DNA of 33,934 nt from Helicobacter cetorum. Its GTDB lineage: Bacteria > Campylobacterota > Campylobacteria > Campylobacterales > DZAY01. Position numbers and translations under genes: made by a program. Shown here piece after piece: positions 16,012-24,609 of the stretch. The stretch spans positions 424 to 34,357 of the forward strand of contig DZAY01000024.1 of NCBI GenBank assembly GCA_022729735.1, read 5' to 3'. Each line of letters begins with the position of its first letter. Position 1 is the stretch's first letter. The notes below the pieces were generated by a model. That model was not told the DNA's origin and made no database searches. It saw only the letters and a list, made by a program, of their open reading frames with translations.

Positions 16012-18150
16012 ATGGTAAATATTATAAAGAGTATTCATACAGCTTCAAGTGTTGTTGCTATTGGTAGCACTCCAAACTATATACTGATAATAGATAATAT
16101 ATACACTCTCTATGTTGTAGATAAAAACAGCTTTTCTATCATAGAATCGCTCTCTTTTTATAAACAGAGTAATCAAAATACAGAAATACATAAATATAGT
16201 AGATTTTTTGATATTTCAGATGATGGAGATATTGCATTTGGGATACATAATACAAATAAAGTTATACTTTTAAAAGTTGGACATAAAATTGAAAAAAAAG
16301 GTGTAATGATTTGGCACAAAGGCGATGTTGAAATTATTAAATTTGGAGCAAAATATCTTGCAACTGGTGGGACAGATGGAATTGCATATATATTTTATAA
16401 AAATAGTGTAAATCCAATTGCATCTATATTTCCAAGACCTGATTATATTTCTAATATAGCTTTTTCAAATAACTCTAATTTAGTTGGAATATCATCTTTT
16501 GATAAATCTTTAGTTATTTTTAATTTAGATAGCAGTGTGCAAGAGAGTGTGATTTTTACAAATGATGTAATTGAAAAGTTAGAGTTCTTTGAAAATGAAA
16601 ATGGAGATTTTATATATTTTGTTTGTAGAGATGGTGTTGGTGGAATATATAATGTAACAACAAAAGAGCTTGTTAGCACATATTCACATTTTGTAAGTTG
16701 GCCAACATCTCTCATAATTTATAACAATCTATTTGCTATTGTTGGAGGAAAAGGTAATATAATTTCAATTATAAAATTGGAAGATAATAGTAGATATTTT
16801 GAAGTCAAACTTGAAAAATCTGGTATTACAAATATGCAACTATATCAAAGCTATTTATTAATAGGCTTTGTAGATGGAGATGTTGATGTAGTTGATTTTA
16901 GCTCTTTTGTAGATGAGTTAGATGATATGCTTGATGCAAAAGAGTTTAAAAAAGTTAAAGCTATTTTAACTAAAAATATATTTTTACAGCTTCATGATAA
17001 GTTTATAACAAGATTTAATGAAGCTTGGAAAAGTGTATTGCAAGAGATAATTATACTTTTGGGCAAAGATGAAGTAGATGTTGCTTTAGAAAAAGCAGAA
17101 CCATTTTTAGATGATGAAAAGCGAGAGGAAGAGTTTAATTTTTATCTTTCTCAAAGAGGTGATGTTAAAGAGTTTATAGAGTTTGTCAATAGTAAAAAGT
17201 ATAAAGATGCTTATTTTTATGCAAATAGGTATCAATATCTACAAAGAACAAATGCTTATAAAGTGTTAGAAAGTCGTTGGAATAAAGCATTTTCAGATGC
17301 AAAAAATATTTTAGAAGAAAATCCAACTATAAATAAAAAGCGAGTTTTAGAAATTTTCAAAGAGTTTGAGCAAGTCGATTGCAAAAAACCTGTAATTGCA
17401 AGTTTGGTTAATAACTCTGACAAATTTATTGAAGCTGATAAAGCAATTAAAAAGCGAGATTTTAAATACTACTTTGCTCTTGTAGCAAAATATAGTTTCT
17501 TAAAAGATAGTGAAACATACAAAAGAGTTTTAAATTTAGCAGAACAGTTGAGAGAAAAAGTTGTAGATTATGAACATAAACAGCAGTTTAAAGAAGCATT
17601 AGAAACTATTGATTTGCTTATGAATTTTATACCATACCAAAAAGAAGCACAACAAAGAATAGGACTTATAAAATCAAAAATGAGATTTATAGAAGCATTT
17701 GAAGCAAATGATTCAAAGTCAGCTTATGAGATTGCTGGATTTCATCCTGAAATTAGACTTATGCCTCAATTCAAAGAGCTTTCAAAAGAGTTTAATAAAA
17801 TTGTAGAAAAGGCTATGGAAGAAGCAGAGCGATTAAATATTTTGGGAGTGTTAAAATTACTTCAAGATTTTTATGGAATACCATATCTTACAAATAAGAT
17901 TGGTGCTGTTATGAAATTTACATATCTTCAAGAGATTAAGCAATCAAAAGGTAGTAAGCGAATAAATTGGATTAAGACTTTAGAAGAGTTTATTAAGAGA
18001 TTTGGAAGGTGTATTGAGATTGAGAGAGTGTGCGAAGAGTTGAATATTAGTCAAATATATGATAGTATTCAATTAAAAGGTAGAGTCGATGGTTATAAAA
18101 GTATTGGGTTTATTGACTCTATATTGATTGAAGTAAATGAACTTTCTTAA
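16012..18150 (+). CDS. WD40-like beta-propeller plus alpha-solenoid protein, paralogue A
   Basis: This 712-residue protein has no signal peptide and no membrane segment, so it is probably cytoplasmic. Residues about 1-300 show WD40-like repeats: strand patterns such as DISDDGDIAFGI, KYLATGGTDGIAYIF, NIAFSNNSNLVGISSFDKSL and VCRDGVGGIYNV. The remaining 400 residues are helix-rich, with repeated helix pairs around EFKKVKAILTKNIFL, KYKDAYFYANRY, DFKYYFALVAKYSFL and QFKEALETIDLLMNF, resembling a TPR/solenoid. The next gene is a full-length paralogue 31 bases downstream. No catalytic motif is seen. The arrangement of an N-terminal propeller and C-terminal solenoid suggests a scaffold or complex-forming role; the process served is unknown. 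AGGTGAGAG precedes the ATG. Confidence 0.85.
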   Translation: MVNIIKSIHTASSVVAIGSTPNYILIIDNIYTLYVVDKNSFSIIESLSFYKQSNQNTEIHKYSRFFDISDDGDIAFGIHNTNKVILLKVGHKIEKKGVMIWHKGDVEIIKFGAKYLATGGTDGIAYIFYKNSVNPIASIFPRPDYISNIAFSNNSNLVGISSFDKSLVIFNLDSSVQESVIFTNDVIEKLEFFENENGDFIYFVCRDGVGGIYNVTTKELVSTYSHFVSWPTSLIIYNNLFAIVGGKGNIISIIKLEDNSRYFEVKLEKSGITNMQLYQSYLLIGFVDGDVDVVDFSSFVDELDDMLDAKEFKKVKAILTKNIFLQLHDKFITRFNEAWKSVLQEIIILLGKDEVDVALEKAEPFLDDEKREEEFNFYLSQRGDVKEFIEFVNSKKYKDAYFYANRYQYLQRTNAYKVLESRWNKAFSDAKNILEENPTINKKRVLEIFKEFEQVDCKKPVIASLVNNSDKFIEADKAIKKRDFKYYFALVAKYSFLKDSETYKRVLNLAEQLREKVVDYEHKQQFKEALETIDLLMNFIPYQKEAQQRIGLIKSKMRFIEAFEANDSKSAYEIAGFHPEIRLMPQFKELSKEFNKIVEKAMEEAERLNILGVLKLLQDFYGIPYLTNKIGAVMKFTYLQEIKQSKGSKRINWIKTLEEFIKRFGRCIEIERVCEELNISQIYDSIQLKGRVDGYKSIGFIDSILIEVNELS

Positions 18151-18181
18151 AAGTTATAAATTATAGAGATAGGTTTTTAAA

Positions 18182-20311
18182 ATGGTGAGTTATATCAAAA
18201 AAGTGAAATTTAGTGGAAGTGTGGTTGGGATAGGTTTCTCAAACAAATACCTACTTGTGGTTGATAATTTATATAATCTATATATTTTAGATAAAGACAA
18301 TCTAAATGTTTTAAAAGTTATGAACCTTTATAAAAATACAGAACCAATGCACAAATACTCAAAAGCGATGCAAGTTTCAAAAGATGGTGATATAGCTTTA
18401 TCACTCATTAAAAGTAATAAAGTTGCTATGTTGAAGATGGATAAAGCAGTTGGAAAAAAAGGTGTTTTAAACTCTCATAAGTTAGAAGTAGAAGTATGCT
18501 CATTTTCTCCAGATTTAGAACTATTTGCAACAGGTGGAGCTGATGGAGTTACAATTGTATATGAGCTACATACTTTAAATCCTATTACATCACTATTTCC
18601 TCGTTCCGATTACATTGCATCTATTAGTTTTTCAAAAAATTCTAAGCTATTAGCTAGTAGCTCTTTTGATAAAAATACAGTTGTTTTTGATATAAGTCGA
18701 AATATTGTATTAGCAGAGTTTAATACAAAAGAGGTTGTTGAAGCAACTCTATTTGTAGAAGATGATAGTAAGCTCTTTTTTGTTTGTAGAGATGGATTAA
18801 GTGGAGTTATTACTATTGAAAATGGAGAGTTAATTAGTAATAAGAATTTTGAATCTTGGCCTACTGCTATTGAAACAACAGTAGATAGAAGATTTGCTAT
18901 TGTTGGAACAAAAAGCGAATATTTATATATTGTTAGAGTTAGTGATAATAGAGCCATTGTATCTATGAAATTAGAAGATATTGGTGTAACAAATTTACAA
19001 CTATTAGAAGGAAAACTATATATTGGTTATAGTAGTTCATTAGTAAGTGTGATAGATTGCACTATTTATAGAGAAGAGTTAAGCGATGCTCTCAAAAAAG
19101 ATAAATTTGCAGATGCTAAAAAAATAATAGATAGAAATCTATTTTTAAATACAGATAATGAATATATAGAAAAATTTGATAAAGCATGGCTTGGAGTTTT
19201 GGATAAAATTATCTATTTACTATCAAAAAATCAATTAAATGAGGCAATAGATATTGCAAAACCTTTTATTGATGAGCCAAAAAGAAATGAAGAGTTTAGT
19301 TTTTATTTAGCACAAAGAGCAGAATATGCAACATTCTTAGAAGCTGTAGATGCTAAAGAGTTTAAAGTTGCTTATGAAGTTGCTAGAAGAAATCCACCAA
19401 TGCAAGAGTTAAATGCTTATAAAGAGCTTGAAAACTACTGGAATAAACTATTTAACTTGTCTAAAAAACTTATTTCTGAAAACCCAACACTTAATAAAAA
19501 TAAAGTAAAAGAGTTATTAAAACCATTTGCTGATATTGAGATAAAAAAGGGATTGATTATAAATCTCTTAAATAATGCAAATAAGTATATAGAAGCAGAT
19601 ACAGCTCTTAAAAATAGAGATTTTAAATCATTTTTTAATATTGCAGAGAATTTTCCATTTATAAAAGATACAGATAATTACAAAAAAACTCTAACTTTTG
19701 GAGAGCAGTTAATTGAAAAGATTGGCGAGTTAGAGCTAAAAAATGATTTTGATGGTATGTTAAAGCTTTTACAAACTTTAGTTTTATTTAAACCATTTAC
19801 AAAATTTTCTCAAGAAAAGACACTATTTATTAGACAAAAGATGAATTTCTTTACATATATTCAAACTGGAGCAATTAGACAAGCATATCAATTAGCCGAA
19901 AAATATCATCAATTTAGAACAACTATACAGTTTCAAAATTTAGAAGCAGAGTTTAAAAAAGTATTAGATGAAGCTTATAAAGTAGCTTATAAGGGTCAAA
20001 CTGAAGAAGTTATGAAAATTTTTGGAATCTATTTAGAGATACCATATTGGTTGGATAAAGTTGCTTCTGTTATGAAAATTTCATATTTACAAGATTTAAA
20101 AGAGAATGCGAATGATGGTGGCTATATCAATTGGGCTGACACTTATAGAAATTATGTTGTAAGATTTGGTAAAGATTATGAGATAGATAGTTTGGCAGAT
20201 TTCTTACTAAATAAAGATGTATTAAATGGTTTAAAACTTACAGGTGCTAAAGATGGTTATAAAAGAGAAGGTTTTATCCCATCTTTAATTGTTACAAAAA
20301 AAGGCTCATAG
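18182..20311 (+). CDS. WD40-like beta-propeller plus alpha-solenoid protein, paralogue B
   Basis: This 709-residue protein aligns with paralogue A along its whole length, for example YILIIDNIYTLYVVDK against YLLVVDNLYNLYILDK, LATGGTDGI against FATGGADGV, ISSFDKSLVIF against SSSFDKNTVVF, and FVCRDG in both. The C-terminal ends also match (KGRVDGYKSIGFI against TGAKDGYKREGFI). The propeller covers residues 1-300 and the helical solenoid 305-700. The two genes are co-oriented and 31 bases apart, so a heterodimer or mixed assembly is plausible. Unlike most recent duplicates the two have diverged widely, which implies both are kept for distinct roles. The function is unknown; the flanking metX gene is probably only a transcriptional neighbour. 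Confidence 0.85.
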   Translation: MVSYIKKVKFSGSVVGIGFSNKYLLVVDNLYNLYILDKDNLNVLKVMNLYKNTEPMHKYSKAMQVSKDGDIALSLIKSNKVAMLKMDKAVGKKGVLNSHKLEVEVCSFSPDLELFATGGADGVTIVYELHTLNPITSLFPRSDYIASISFSKNSKLLASSSFDKNTVVFDISRNIVLAEFNTKEVVEATLFVEDDSKLFFVCRDGLSGVITIENGELISNKNFESWPTAIETTVDRRFAIVGTKSEYLYIVRVSDNRAIVSMKLEDIGVTNLQLLEGKLYIGYSSSLVSVIDCTIYREELSDALKKDKFADAKKIIDRNLFLNTDNEYIEKFDKAWLGVLDKIIYLLSKNQLNEAIDIAKPFIDEPKRNEEFSFYLAQRAEYATFLEAVDAKEFKVAYEVARRNPPMQELNAYKELENYWNKLFNLSKKLISENPTLNKNKVKELLKPFADIEIKKGLIINLLNNANKYIEADTALKNRDFKSFFNIAENFPFIKDTDNYKKTLTFGEQLIEKIGELELKNDFDGMLKLLQTLVLFKPFTKFSQEKTLFIRQKMNFFTYIQTGAIRQAYQLAEKYHQFRTTIQFQNLEAEFKKVLDEAYKVAYKGQTEEVMKIFGIYLEIPYWLDKVASVMKISYLQDLKENANDGGYINWADTYRNYVVRFGKDYEIDSLADFLLNKDVLNGLKLTGAKDGYKREGFIPSLIVTKKGS

Positions 20312-20322
20312 TTTAGGTGTTT

Positions 20323-21414
20323 ATGGAGATAACTACAAAAATAGAGCGATTTACAAATCCACTATATTTGGATAGTGGGCGAATTATTGAACCTTATGAG
20401 ATAATTTATGAGACTTATGGAGAGCTAAATGAGCAAAAAGATAATGTGATTTTAGTAACTCATGCACTCTCTGGCTCTCATCATGTTGCTGGAAGATATG
20501 ATAATGAAGCAAAAGCTGGATGGTGGGATAAATTAATTGGTGAAAATAAAGCCATAGATACCAAAAAATATTTTGTCATCTGCACAAATAGTATTGGAAG
20601 TTGTTTTGGCTCAACTGGTCCTGCTTCAAGAATGTATCCACACGAAGAAAATTATAGATTTAACTTTCCTGTAATTACAATCAAAGACATGGTAAAAGCT
20701 CAACGAATTTTACTTCATAAATTGGGAATTTCTAATGTCAAAGCTATAATTGGTGGTTCAATGGGCGGAATGCAAGCTTTAAGTTTTGCAGTTGCTTTTC
20801 CAAATTTTGCAAAACATATAATTGCCCTTGCCACAACTCATGCCACAAGAGCTTGGATTATTGCATTTAACAAAGTTGCAACTGAAGCAATTATAAAAGA
20901 CCCAGCATTTAAAAATGGAAATTATGAGAGTGGAGTAACTCTTAGTGGATTTGCAATTGCTCGAATGGTAGGACATATTGGCTTTTTATCGCCACACTCT
21001 ATGGATGAAAAATTTGGTAGAAATTATGTTGAACAAGATGGTCTTTATGAGCTTTTTGGTAAATTTCAAATTGAGCGATATTTGGATTACAATGGTTATA
21101 ACTTCACAAAAAAGTTTGACCCAATTAGTTATTTATATTTAATGAAAGCCATAAATATTTTTGATTTAAGTTCTGGTTATGATTCACTTGATGATGCTTT
21201 ATCAAATATTAAATCAAAACTGCATTTAATCTCTTTTGAGAGCGATTTCTTCTTTTTCAAAGATGAAATGAAATTTATCAAAGATAGAATGGATGCAATT
21301 GGAAGTAGCGAATTATGCACATATTATAATGTTGATAGCGATTATGGACATGATGCCTTTTTAGTTGAAGTTGAAAAATTTAATCAATATATTGTAGATA
21401 TTTTGGAAAAATAA
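20323..21414 (+). CDS. metX: Homoserine O-acetyltransferase
   Basis: MetX transfers an acyl group, usually acetyl from acetyl-CoA, to homoserine in the first committed step of methionine synthesis. This 363-residue alpha/beta-hydrolase-fold protein has the nucleophile S146 in IIGGSMGGMQAL, the oxyanion region LVTHALSGSHHVAG, the catalytic Asp in SFESDFFFF and the catalytic His in DYGHDAFL. GSTGPAS is the usual family loop. A GTG at 20317 is also in frame, but it lies in the ribosome-binding AGGTG, so I chose the ATG at 20323. Whether acetyl or succinyl is used cannot be told safely by eye; acetyl is usual for this family in this phylum. Confidence 0.94.
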   Translation: MEITTKIERFTNPLYLDSGRIIEPYEIIYETYGELNEQKDNVILVTHALSGSHHVAGRYDNEAKAGWWDKLIGENKAIDTKKYFVICTNSIGSCFGSTGPASRMYPHEENYRFNFPVITIKDMVKAQRILLHKLGISNVKAIIGGSMGGMQALSFAVAFPNFAKHIIALATTHATRAWIIAFNKVATEAIIKDPAFKNGNYESGVTLSGFAIARMVGHIGFLSPHSMDEKFGRNYVEQDGLYELFGKFQIERYLDYNGYNFTKKFDPISYLYLMKAINIFDLSSGYDSLDDALSNIKSKLHLISFESDFFFFKDEMKFIKDRMDAIGSSELCTYYNVDSDYGHDAFLVEVEKFNQYIVDILEK

Positions 21415-21434
21415 ATTTTAAATAGGACTTAAAA

Positions 21435-21653
21435 ATGCACACTATAAAATTGGAAGTGGAAGATAGTATCTATTCTCACATTATGTTTTTATTGAAAAAT
21501 ATAAACTCAAAAGAGTTAAAAATAGTAGAAGAGATAGAAAACTCTACAAATCATATTATAGCTGATGAGTTAGATACAAAGATTTTTTCTAATCATAGTG
21601 CAAACTTAATAGAAGAGTGGAAAGATATACAAGAAGATGAAATATGGAAATAA
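21435..21653 (+). CDS. Putative antitoxin paired with a MazF/PemK-like toxin
   Basis: This is a 72-residue acidic protein. The N-terminus MHTIKLEVEDSIYSHIMFLL looks like a ribbon-helix-helix type start, and the C-terminal half (LIEEWKDIQEDEIWK) is an acidic helix that could occupy the toxin's RNA site. The stop overlaps the toxin start by 10 bases, the usual coupling of antitoxin-first TA operons. It sits between metX and purT, two biosynthetic genes with no link to it. No family name is assigned; the call rests on size, order and partner. Confidence 0.72.
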   Translation: MHTIKLEVEDSIYSHIMFLLKNINSKELKIVEEIENSTNHIIADELDTKIFSNHSANLIEEWKDIQEDEIWK

Positions 21654-21994
21654 ATAAAAGTGATGTTTTATTGTGTGAATTTTACTTTTCTGACTTAAAA
21701 TCATCAAAAAAAAGACCCGTATTAGTATTAAAAGATAATCTTCCTTTTAATGATTTTATAGCTATTCCAATAAGTAGTAAAATTGAAAATCTAAATTATG
21801 ATGAAATTATCATAGATAATTCTGATTTTGAAAATGGTAATTTACCAAAAAAATCAAAACTTATTATTCGCAAAACTTTTGTAGTATCAAAAAGTGTGGT
21901 GATAAAAAAATATGGCAAACTTTATGATAAAAGTTTTAAAAACTATTTTTATAAATTTTGTGAATATTTTGAATGTAAAGATGGTATAAAATAG
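21644..21994 (+). CDS. MazF/PemK-family endoribonuclease toxin
   Basis: This 116-residue protein has the PemK/MazF fold signature: an N-terminal strand DVLLCEFYFSDL, the conserved KKRPVLVLKDN where the Arg-Pro pair lies by the active site, FIAIPISSK and the later KLIIRKTFVVSKSVV. The length is typical. It would cut mRNA when its antitoxin is lost. It overlaps the antitoxin by 10 bases and ends 33 bases before purT. No inactivating change is visible by eye. Confidence 0.85.
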   Translation: MEINKSDVLLCEFYFSDLKSSKKRPVLVLKDNLPFNDFIAIPISSKIENLNYDEIIIDNSDFENGNLPKKSKLIIRKTFVVSKSVVIKKYGKLYDKSFKNYFYKFCEYFECKDGIK

Positions 21995-22027
21995 ATAATA
22001 TTATAAATTAATAAAAAAGGATACAAA

Positions 22028-23185
22028 ATGATTTTTACATCACCCCTCAAAAGTAATTCAAAAAAAATAATGTTACTTGGTAGTGGAGAACTTGGAAAAG
22101 AGGTAGCAATTGAGGCTCAAAGATTAGGAGTTGAAGTAGTTGCAGTTGATAGATATGCAAATGCTCCAGCACATTTAGTTGCAAACAAATCATATGCAGT
22201 CAATATGAGAGATAAAGATACGATATTAGAAATAATTAGAAGAGAAAAACCTGATTTTATTTTACCAGAAATTGAAGCGATAGATATTGAAGCACTATTT
22301 AAGGCAGAAAAAGAAGGATTTTGTGTAATTCCAAATGCAGAAGCTGTAAATAAAACTATGAATAGAAAAAATATCCGAAAATTTGCGAGTGAAGATTTGG
22401 GACTTAAAACAAGTAGATATAAGTTTGTAAAAAGCTTAAAAGAGTTAGAAGAAGCTATAAAAGAGATAGGATTTCCAGCAGTTATAAAACCTATTATGAG
22501 TTCAAGTGGGCATGGTCAATCGATTGCAAAATGTCAAAATGATTTAATTAAATCTTATGAAATGGCGAAAGAAGCAAGAGGTGATGCAAGTGAGTTAATA
22601 GTTGAAGAGTTTATTAAATTTGATTATGAAATTACTATGCTAACTGTGCGAAATGGGTATGAAACTATATTTTGTGAGCCAATTGGACATATTCAAAAAG
22701 ATGGAGATTATGTTTTTAGTTGGCAACCAGCTCGAATGAGTGAAGTTGCAATAGAAAAATCAAAAGATATTGCGAAAAAAATTACAGATGGACTTGGTGG
22801 AAGAGGACTTTTTGGAGTTGAGCTATTTATTGCTGGAGATGAGGTATATTTTAGTGAAGTTAGCCCAAGACCACACGATACGGGAATGGTAACACTAATC
22901 ACTCAATCTCAAAGTGAGTTTGCACTGCATTTAAGAGCAGTTTTAGGATTGCCACTTGATTATATTTTTTATGGTGAAGGTGCAAGTGGAGCTATAAAAG
23001 CAGATAACGAAGCAGTTGCACCTGAGCTAAATATTCCAAATGAAACTTTTAGTAAAAACTCATTTGTTAGAGTTTTTGGCAAACCAGAAAGCCATAAAGG
23101 TAGAAGAATGGGTGTTGTATTGGTGTTTGATAAAGTTGAAGAAGCTTTAGAAAAAGCTAAGAATTTGGTATCACAAATATCTTAA
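22028..23185 (+). CDS. purT: Formate-dependent phosphoribosylglycinamide formyltransferase
   Basis: PurT makes formyl-GAR from GAR, formate and ATP, the folate-independent route for the third step of purine synthesis. The 385-residue ATP-grasp protein has the N-terminal [20 protein letters not shown], then [13 protein letters not shown], the ATP-grasp loop [26 protein letters not shown] and the metal site in [13 protein letters not shown]. These are all PurT-specific forms rather than PurK. The start follows AAGGA. The 3' end overlaps the convergent ThiD2-like gene by 4 bases. Confidence 0.95.
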   Translation: MIFTSPLKSNSKKIMLLGSGELGKEVAIEAQRLGVEVVAVDRYANAPAHLVANKSYAVNMRDKDTILEIIRREKPDFILPEIEAIDIEALFKAEKEGFCVIPNAEAVNKTMNRKNIRKFASEDLGLKTSRYKFVKSLKELEEAIKEIGFPAVIKPIMSSSGHGQSIAKCQNDLIKSYEMAKEARGDASELIVEEFIKFDYEITMLTVRNGYETIFCEPIGHIQKDGDYVFSWQPARMSEVAIEKSKDIAKKITDGLGGRGLFGVELFIAGDEVYFSEVSPRPHDTGMVTLITQSQSEFALHLRAVLGLPLDYIFYGEGASGAIKADNEAVAPELNIPNETFSKNSFVRVFGKPESHKGRRMGVVLVFDKVEEALEKAKNLVSQIS

Positions 23186-23607
23186 TTTTCTAATTTTTCT
23201 AATTTTTTCATAGCATTTTTTTCGATTGTATATAATTTGTATCTAATATTCTTAAATTTAAGCCCAAACTCAACATTTAAGATTTTAGATACCTCTTCAA
23301 TAACTCTTGCAGACTCTTCAGCTCTTTTGAAGTTAGCAATAATTACACTTTGGATTGATTTCCGTGAATTTTCACTTGGAATACTCTCTTTTAGACAATC
23401 ATTTATCACATCTCTACTATCTAATAAATCTAAATATATATCCAAAACGACATCATGTCGTAACTCTTTTAACTCTTTTGCTATATCTTTGATATTATAA
23501 AAATATCTAAATATATCTTCAACAACTCTAATTCCTTCTTTTAGTCGGTTTATATTTGCATCTAAAACTCTATAAAGAGAAGGAAAATCCTGCTCTTTAT
23601 TAATCAT
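23182..23607 (-). CDS. ThiD2-like protein, often labelled thiamine-phosphate pyrophosphorylase
   Basis: This 141-residue helical protein contains [20 protein letters not shown], then DIFRYFYN, and later KELRHDV and [11 protein letters not shown]. That is the pattern of the ThiD2 domain (Pfam ThiD2), known in some bacteria as an N-terminal extension of ThiE and annotated in Campylobacterota as a thiamine-phosphate pyrophosphorylase. There is no ThiE TIM-barrel here, so that label is doubtful; a hydroxymethylpyrimidine-phosphate kinase role has been proposed for the domain. A TTG at 23625 is in frame, but I prefer the ATG at 23607, which overlaps the upstream gene's stop by 8 bases and suggests coupling. 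Confidence 0.8.
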   Translation of the reverse strand: MINKEQDFPSLYRVLDANINRLKEGIRVVEDIFRYFYNIKDIAKELKELRHDVVLDIYLDLLDSRDVINDCLKESIPSENSRKSIQSVIIANFKRAEESARVIEEVSKILNVEFGLKFKNIRYKLYTIEKNAMKKLEKLEN

Positions 23608-24343
23608 CTGATGAAAAAATTCCAAGTAGTTGAAGAAGTGAAATAAATAGATTAAAGAAATCTAAATAAAGTGCAACAGCTCCTTCAATAGGAGTTTCAT
23701 AAGCCCCATTTATGATGTTTTGAGTATCATAAAGAATAAAGAAAGAGAAGAGTATTGCTCCAGCTCCAGCTAACATAAGTTGTAAAATTGGGCTTTGTAA
23801 AAATATATTTAAAAGTCCTGCCACAACCATTACAATTAAAGCAATGAATAACATTTTACCCATTGAACTAAAATCTTTTTTAGTTGTCATTGCAAAAAAG
23901 CTAATTCCACCAAAAGCAACTGAAGTCATTAAAAATGCTTGAGCAACTATACTTGCACCTCCACTAAGTCCCATTACAGCAGATAACAATGGAGTTATTG
24001 TAAGACCTGTGAGAAATGTAAATCCAAAAAGCATAATCAGATTTACTCCTGCTTTTTTCTTGGTAGCATATAAACCAAAAAGCATTACAAACTCTAAAAT
24101 CACAAATCCCCAATACCATGCTTTAACAGTTTCGCCAAAGTAAGAAATACCAATATAAGCACCAACAGCAGCAGCTAAAATAGATGCAGCAAAAAGTTGA
24201 TATGTAGCTTTTAGAAAAGATATTGTATCTTCTCTACTTCTAACACCATATCCACTATCAAAACTAACACTCTCTTGTGTGCTATTAGAGTTGTTAGAAC
24301 CCTTTAAATAACCATCGATATACTCTTTGTTATACAAAGACAT
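23600..24343 (-). CDS. Bax inhibitor-1 (BI-1/YccA/YbhL) family membrane protein
   Basis: This is a 247-residue inner-membrane protein with seven hydrophobic segments from about residue 45 to the end. A soluble Asn/Ser-rich N-terminus (residues 1-40) precedes the family motif FLKATYQLFAASILAAAVGAY. The conserved LTPLLS-like segment (ITPLLSAVMG) and the C-terminal FILYDTQNIINGAYETPIEG, then ALYLDFFNLFISLLQ, with its pair of aspartates, are diagnostic. In the family these aspartates form a pH-sensitive calcium-leak gate, and YccA also modulates FtsH; which role applies here is not shown. A strong AAGGAG precedes the ATG. Confidence 0.93.
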   Translation of the reverse strand: MSLYNKEYIDGYLKGSNNSNSTQESVSFDSGYGVRSREDTISFLKATYQLFAASILAAAVGAYIGISYFGETVKAWYWGFVILEFVMLFGLYATKKKAGVNLIMLFGFTFLTGLTITPLLSAVMGLSGGASIVAQAFLMTSVAFGGISFFAMTTKKDFSSMGKMLFIALIVMVVAGLLNIFLQSPILQLMLAGAGAILFSFFILYDTQNIINGAYETPIEGAVALYLDFFNLFISLLQLLGIFSSDD

Positions 24344-24361
24344 AAAAACTCCTTTTTTTAT

Positions 24362-24398
24362 TTGATAATAAAATTTATCAAGAGCAGAAATTTTAGCA
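24362..24398 (-). promoter_or_regulatory. Putative promoter and leader hairpin of the BI-1 gene
   Basis: On the minus strand TGCTAAAAT (24390-24398) resembles an extended -10 box about 47 bases from the ATG at 24343. Between it and the ribosome site lies an inverted repeat, TTGATAA and TTATCAA (24362-24368 and 24375-24381), which could be an operator or a weak leader hairpin. Confidence 0.4.
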
Positions 24399-24483
24399 AA
24401 TTTTTTTATCAGCCTAATAAATTAAATAGGGAATTTTTTTATATAAGTAAAATTTTATAAAATTTTAAAATAGTTTATTAATG

Positions 24484-24529
24484 AGTATCAATTTTATTAA
24501 ATATACTTTAATTAATTAAAAAGTATCAA
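24484..24529. repeat. AGTATCAA direct repeat upstream of the AraC-type gene
   Basis: AGTATCAA occurs at 24484-24491 and again at 24522-24529, each followed by an A/T-rich run. The 38-base spacing upstream of the regulator could mark an autoregulatory site, but in DNA this AT-rich it may be chance. Confidence 0.35.
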
Positions 24530-24609
24530 AATTTAATGTGTATTATTTATTATTTAGCTTACAAAACTATTGTATATTTTTATTTTATATTACTATTTTT
24601 TGGAGTTAT

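Noticed and set aside
21386-22010. Flanking duplication around the MazF-type pair, like that around the PIN pair
   Set aside because: The metX end and the sequence behind the toxin share only a short ATATTTTG-like match, which is expected by chance in DNA this AT-rich.
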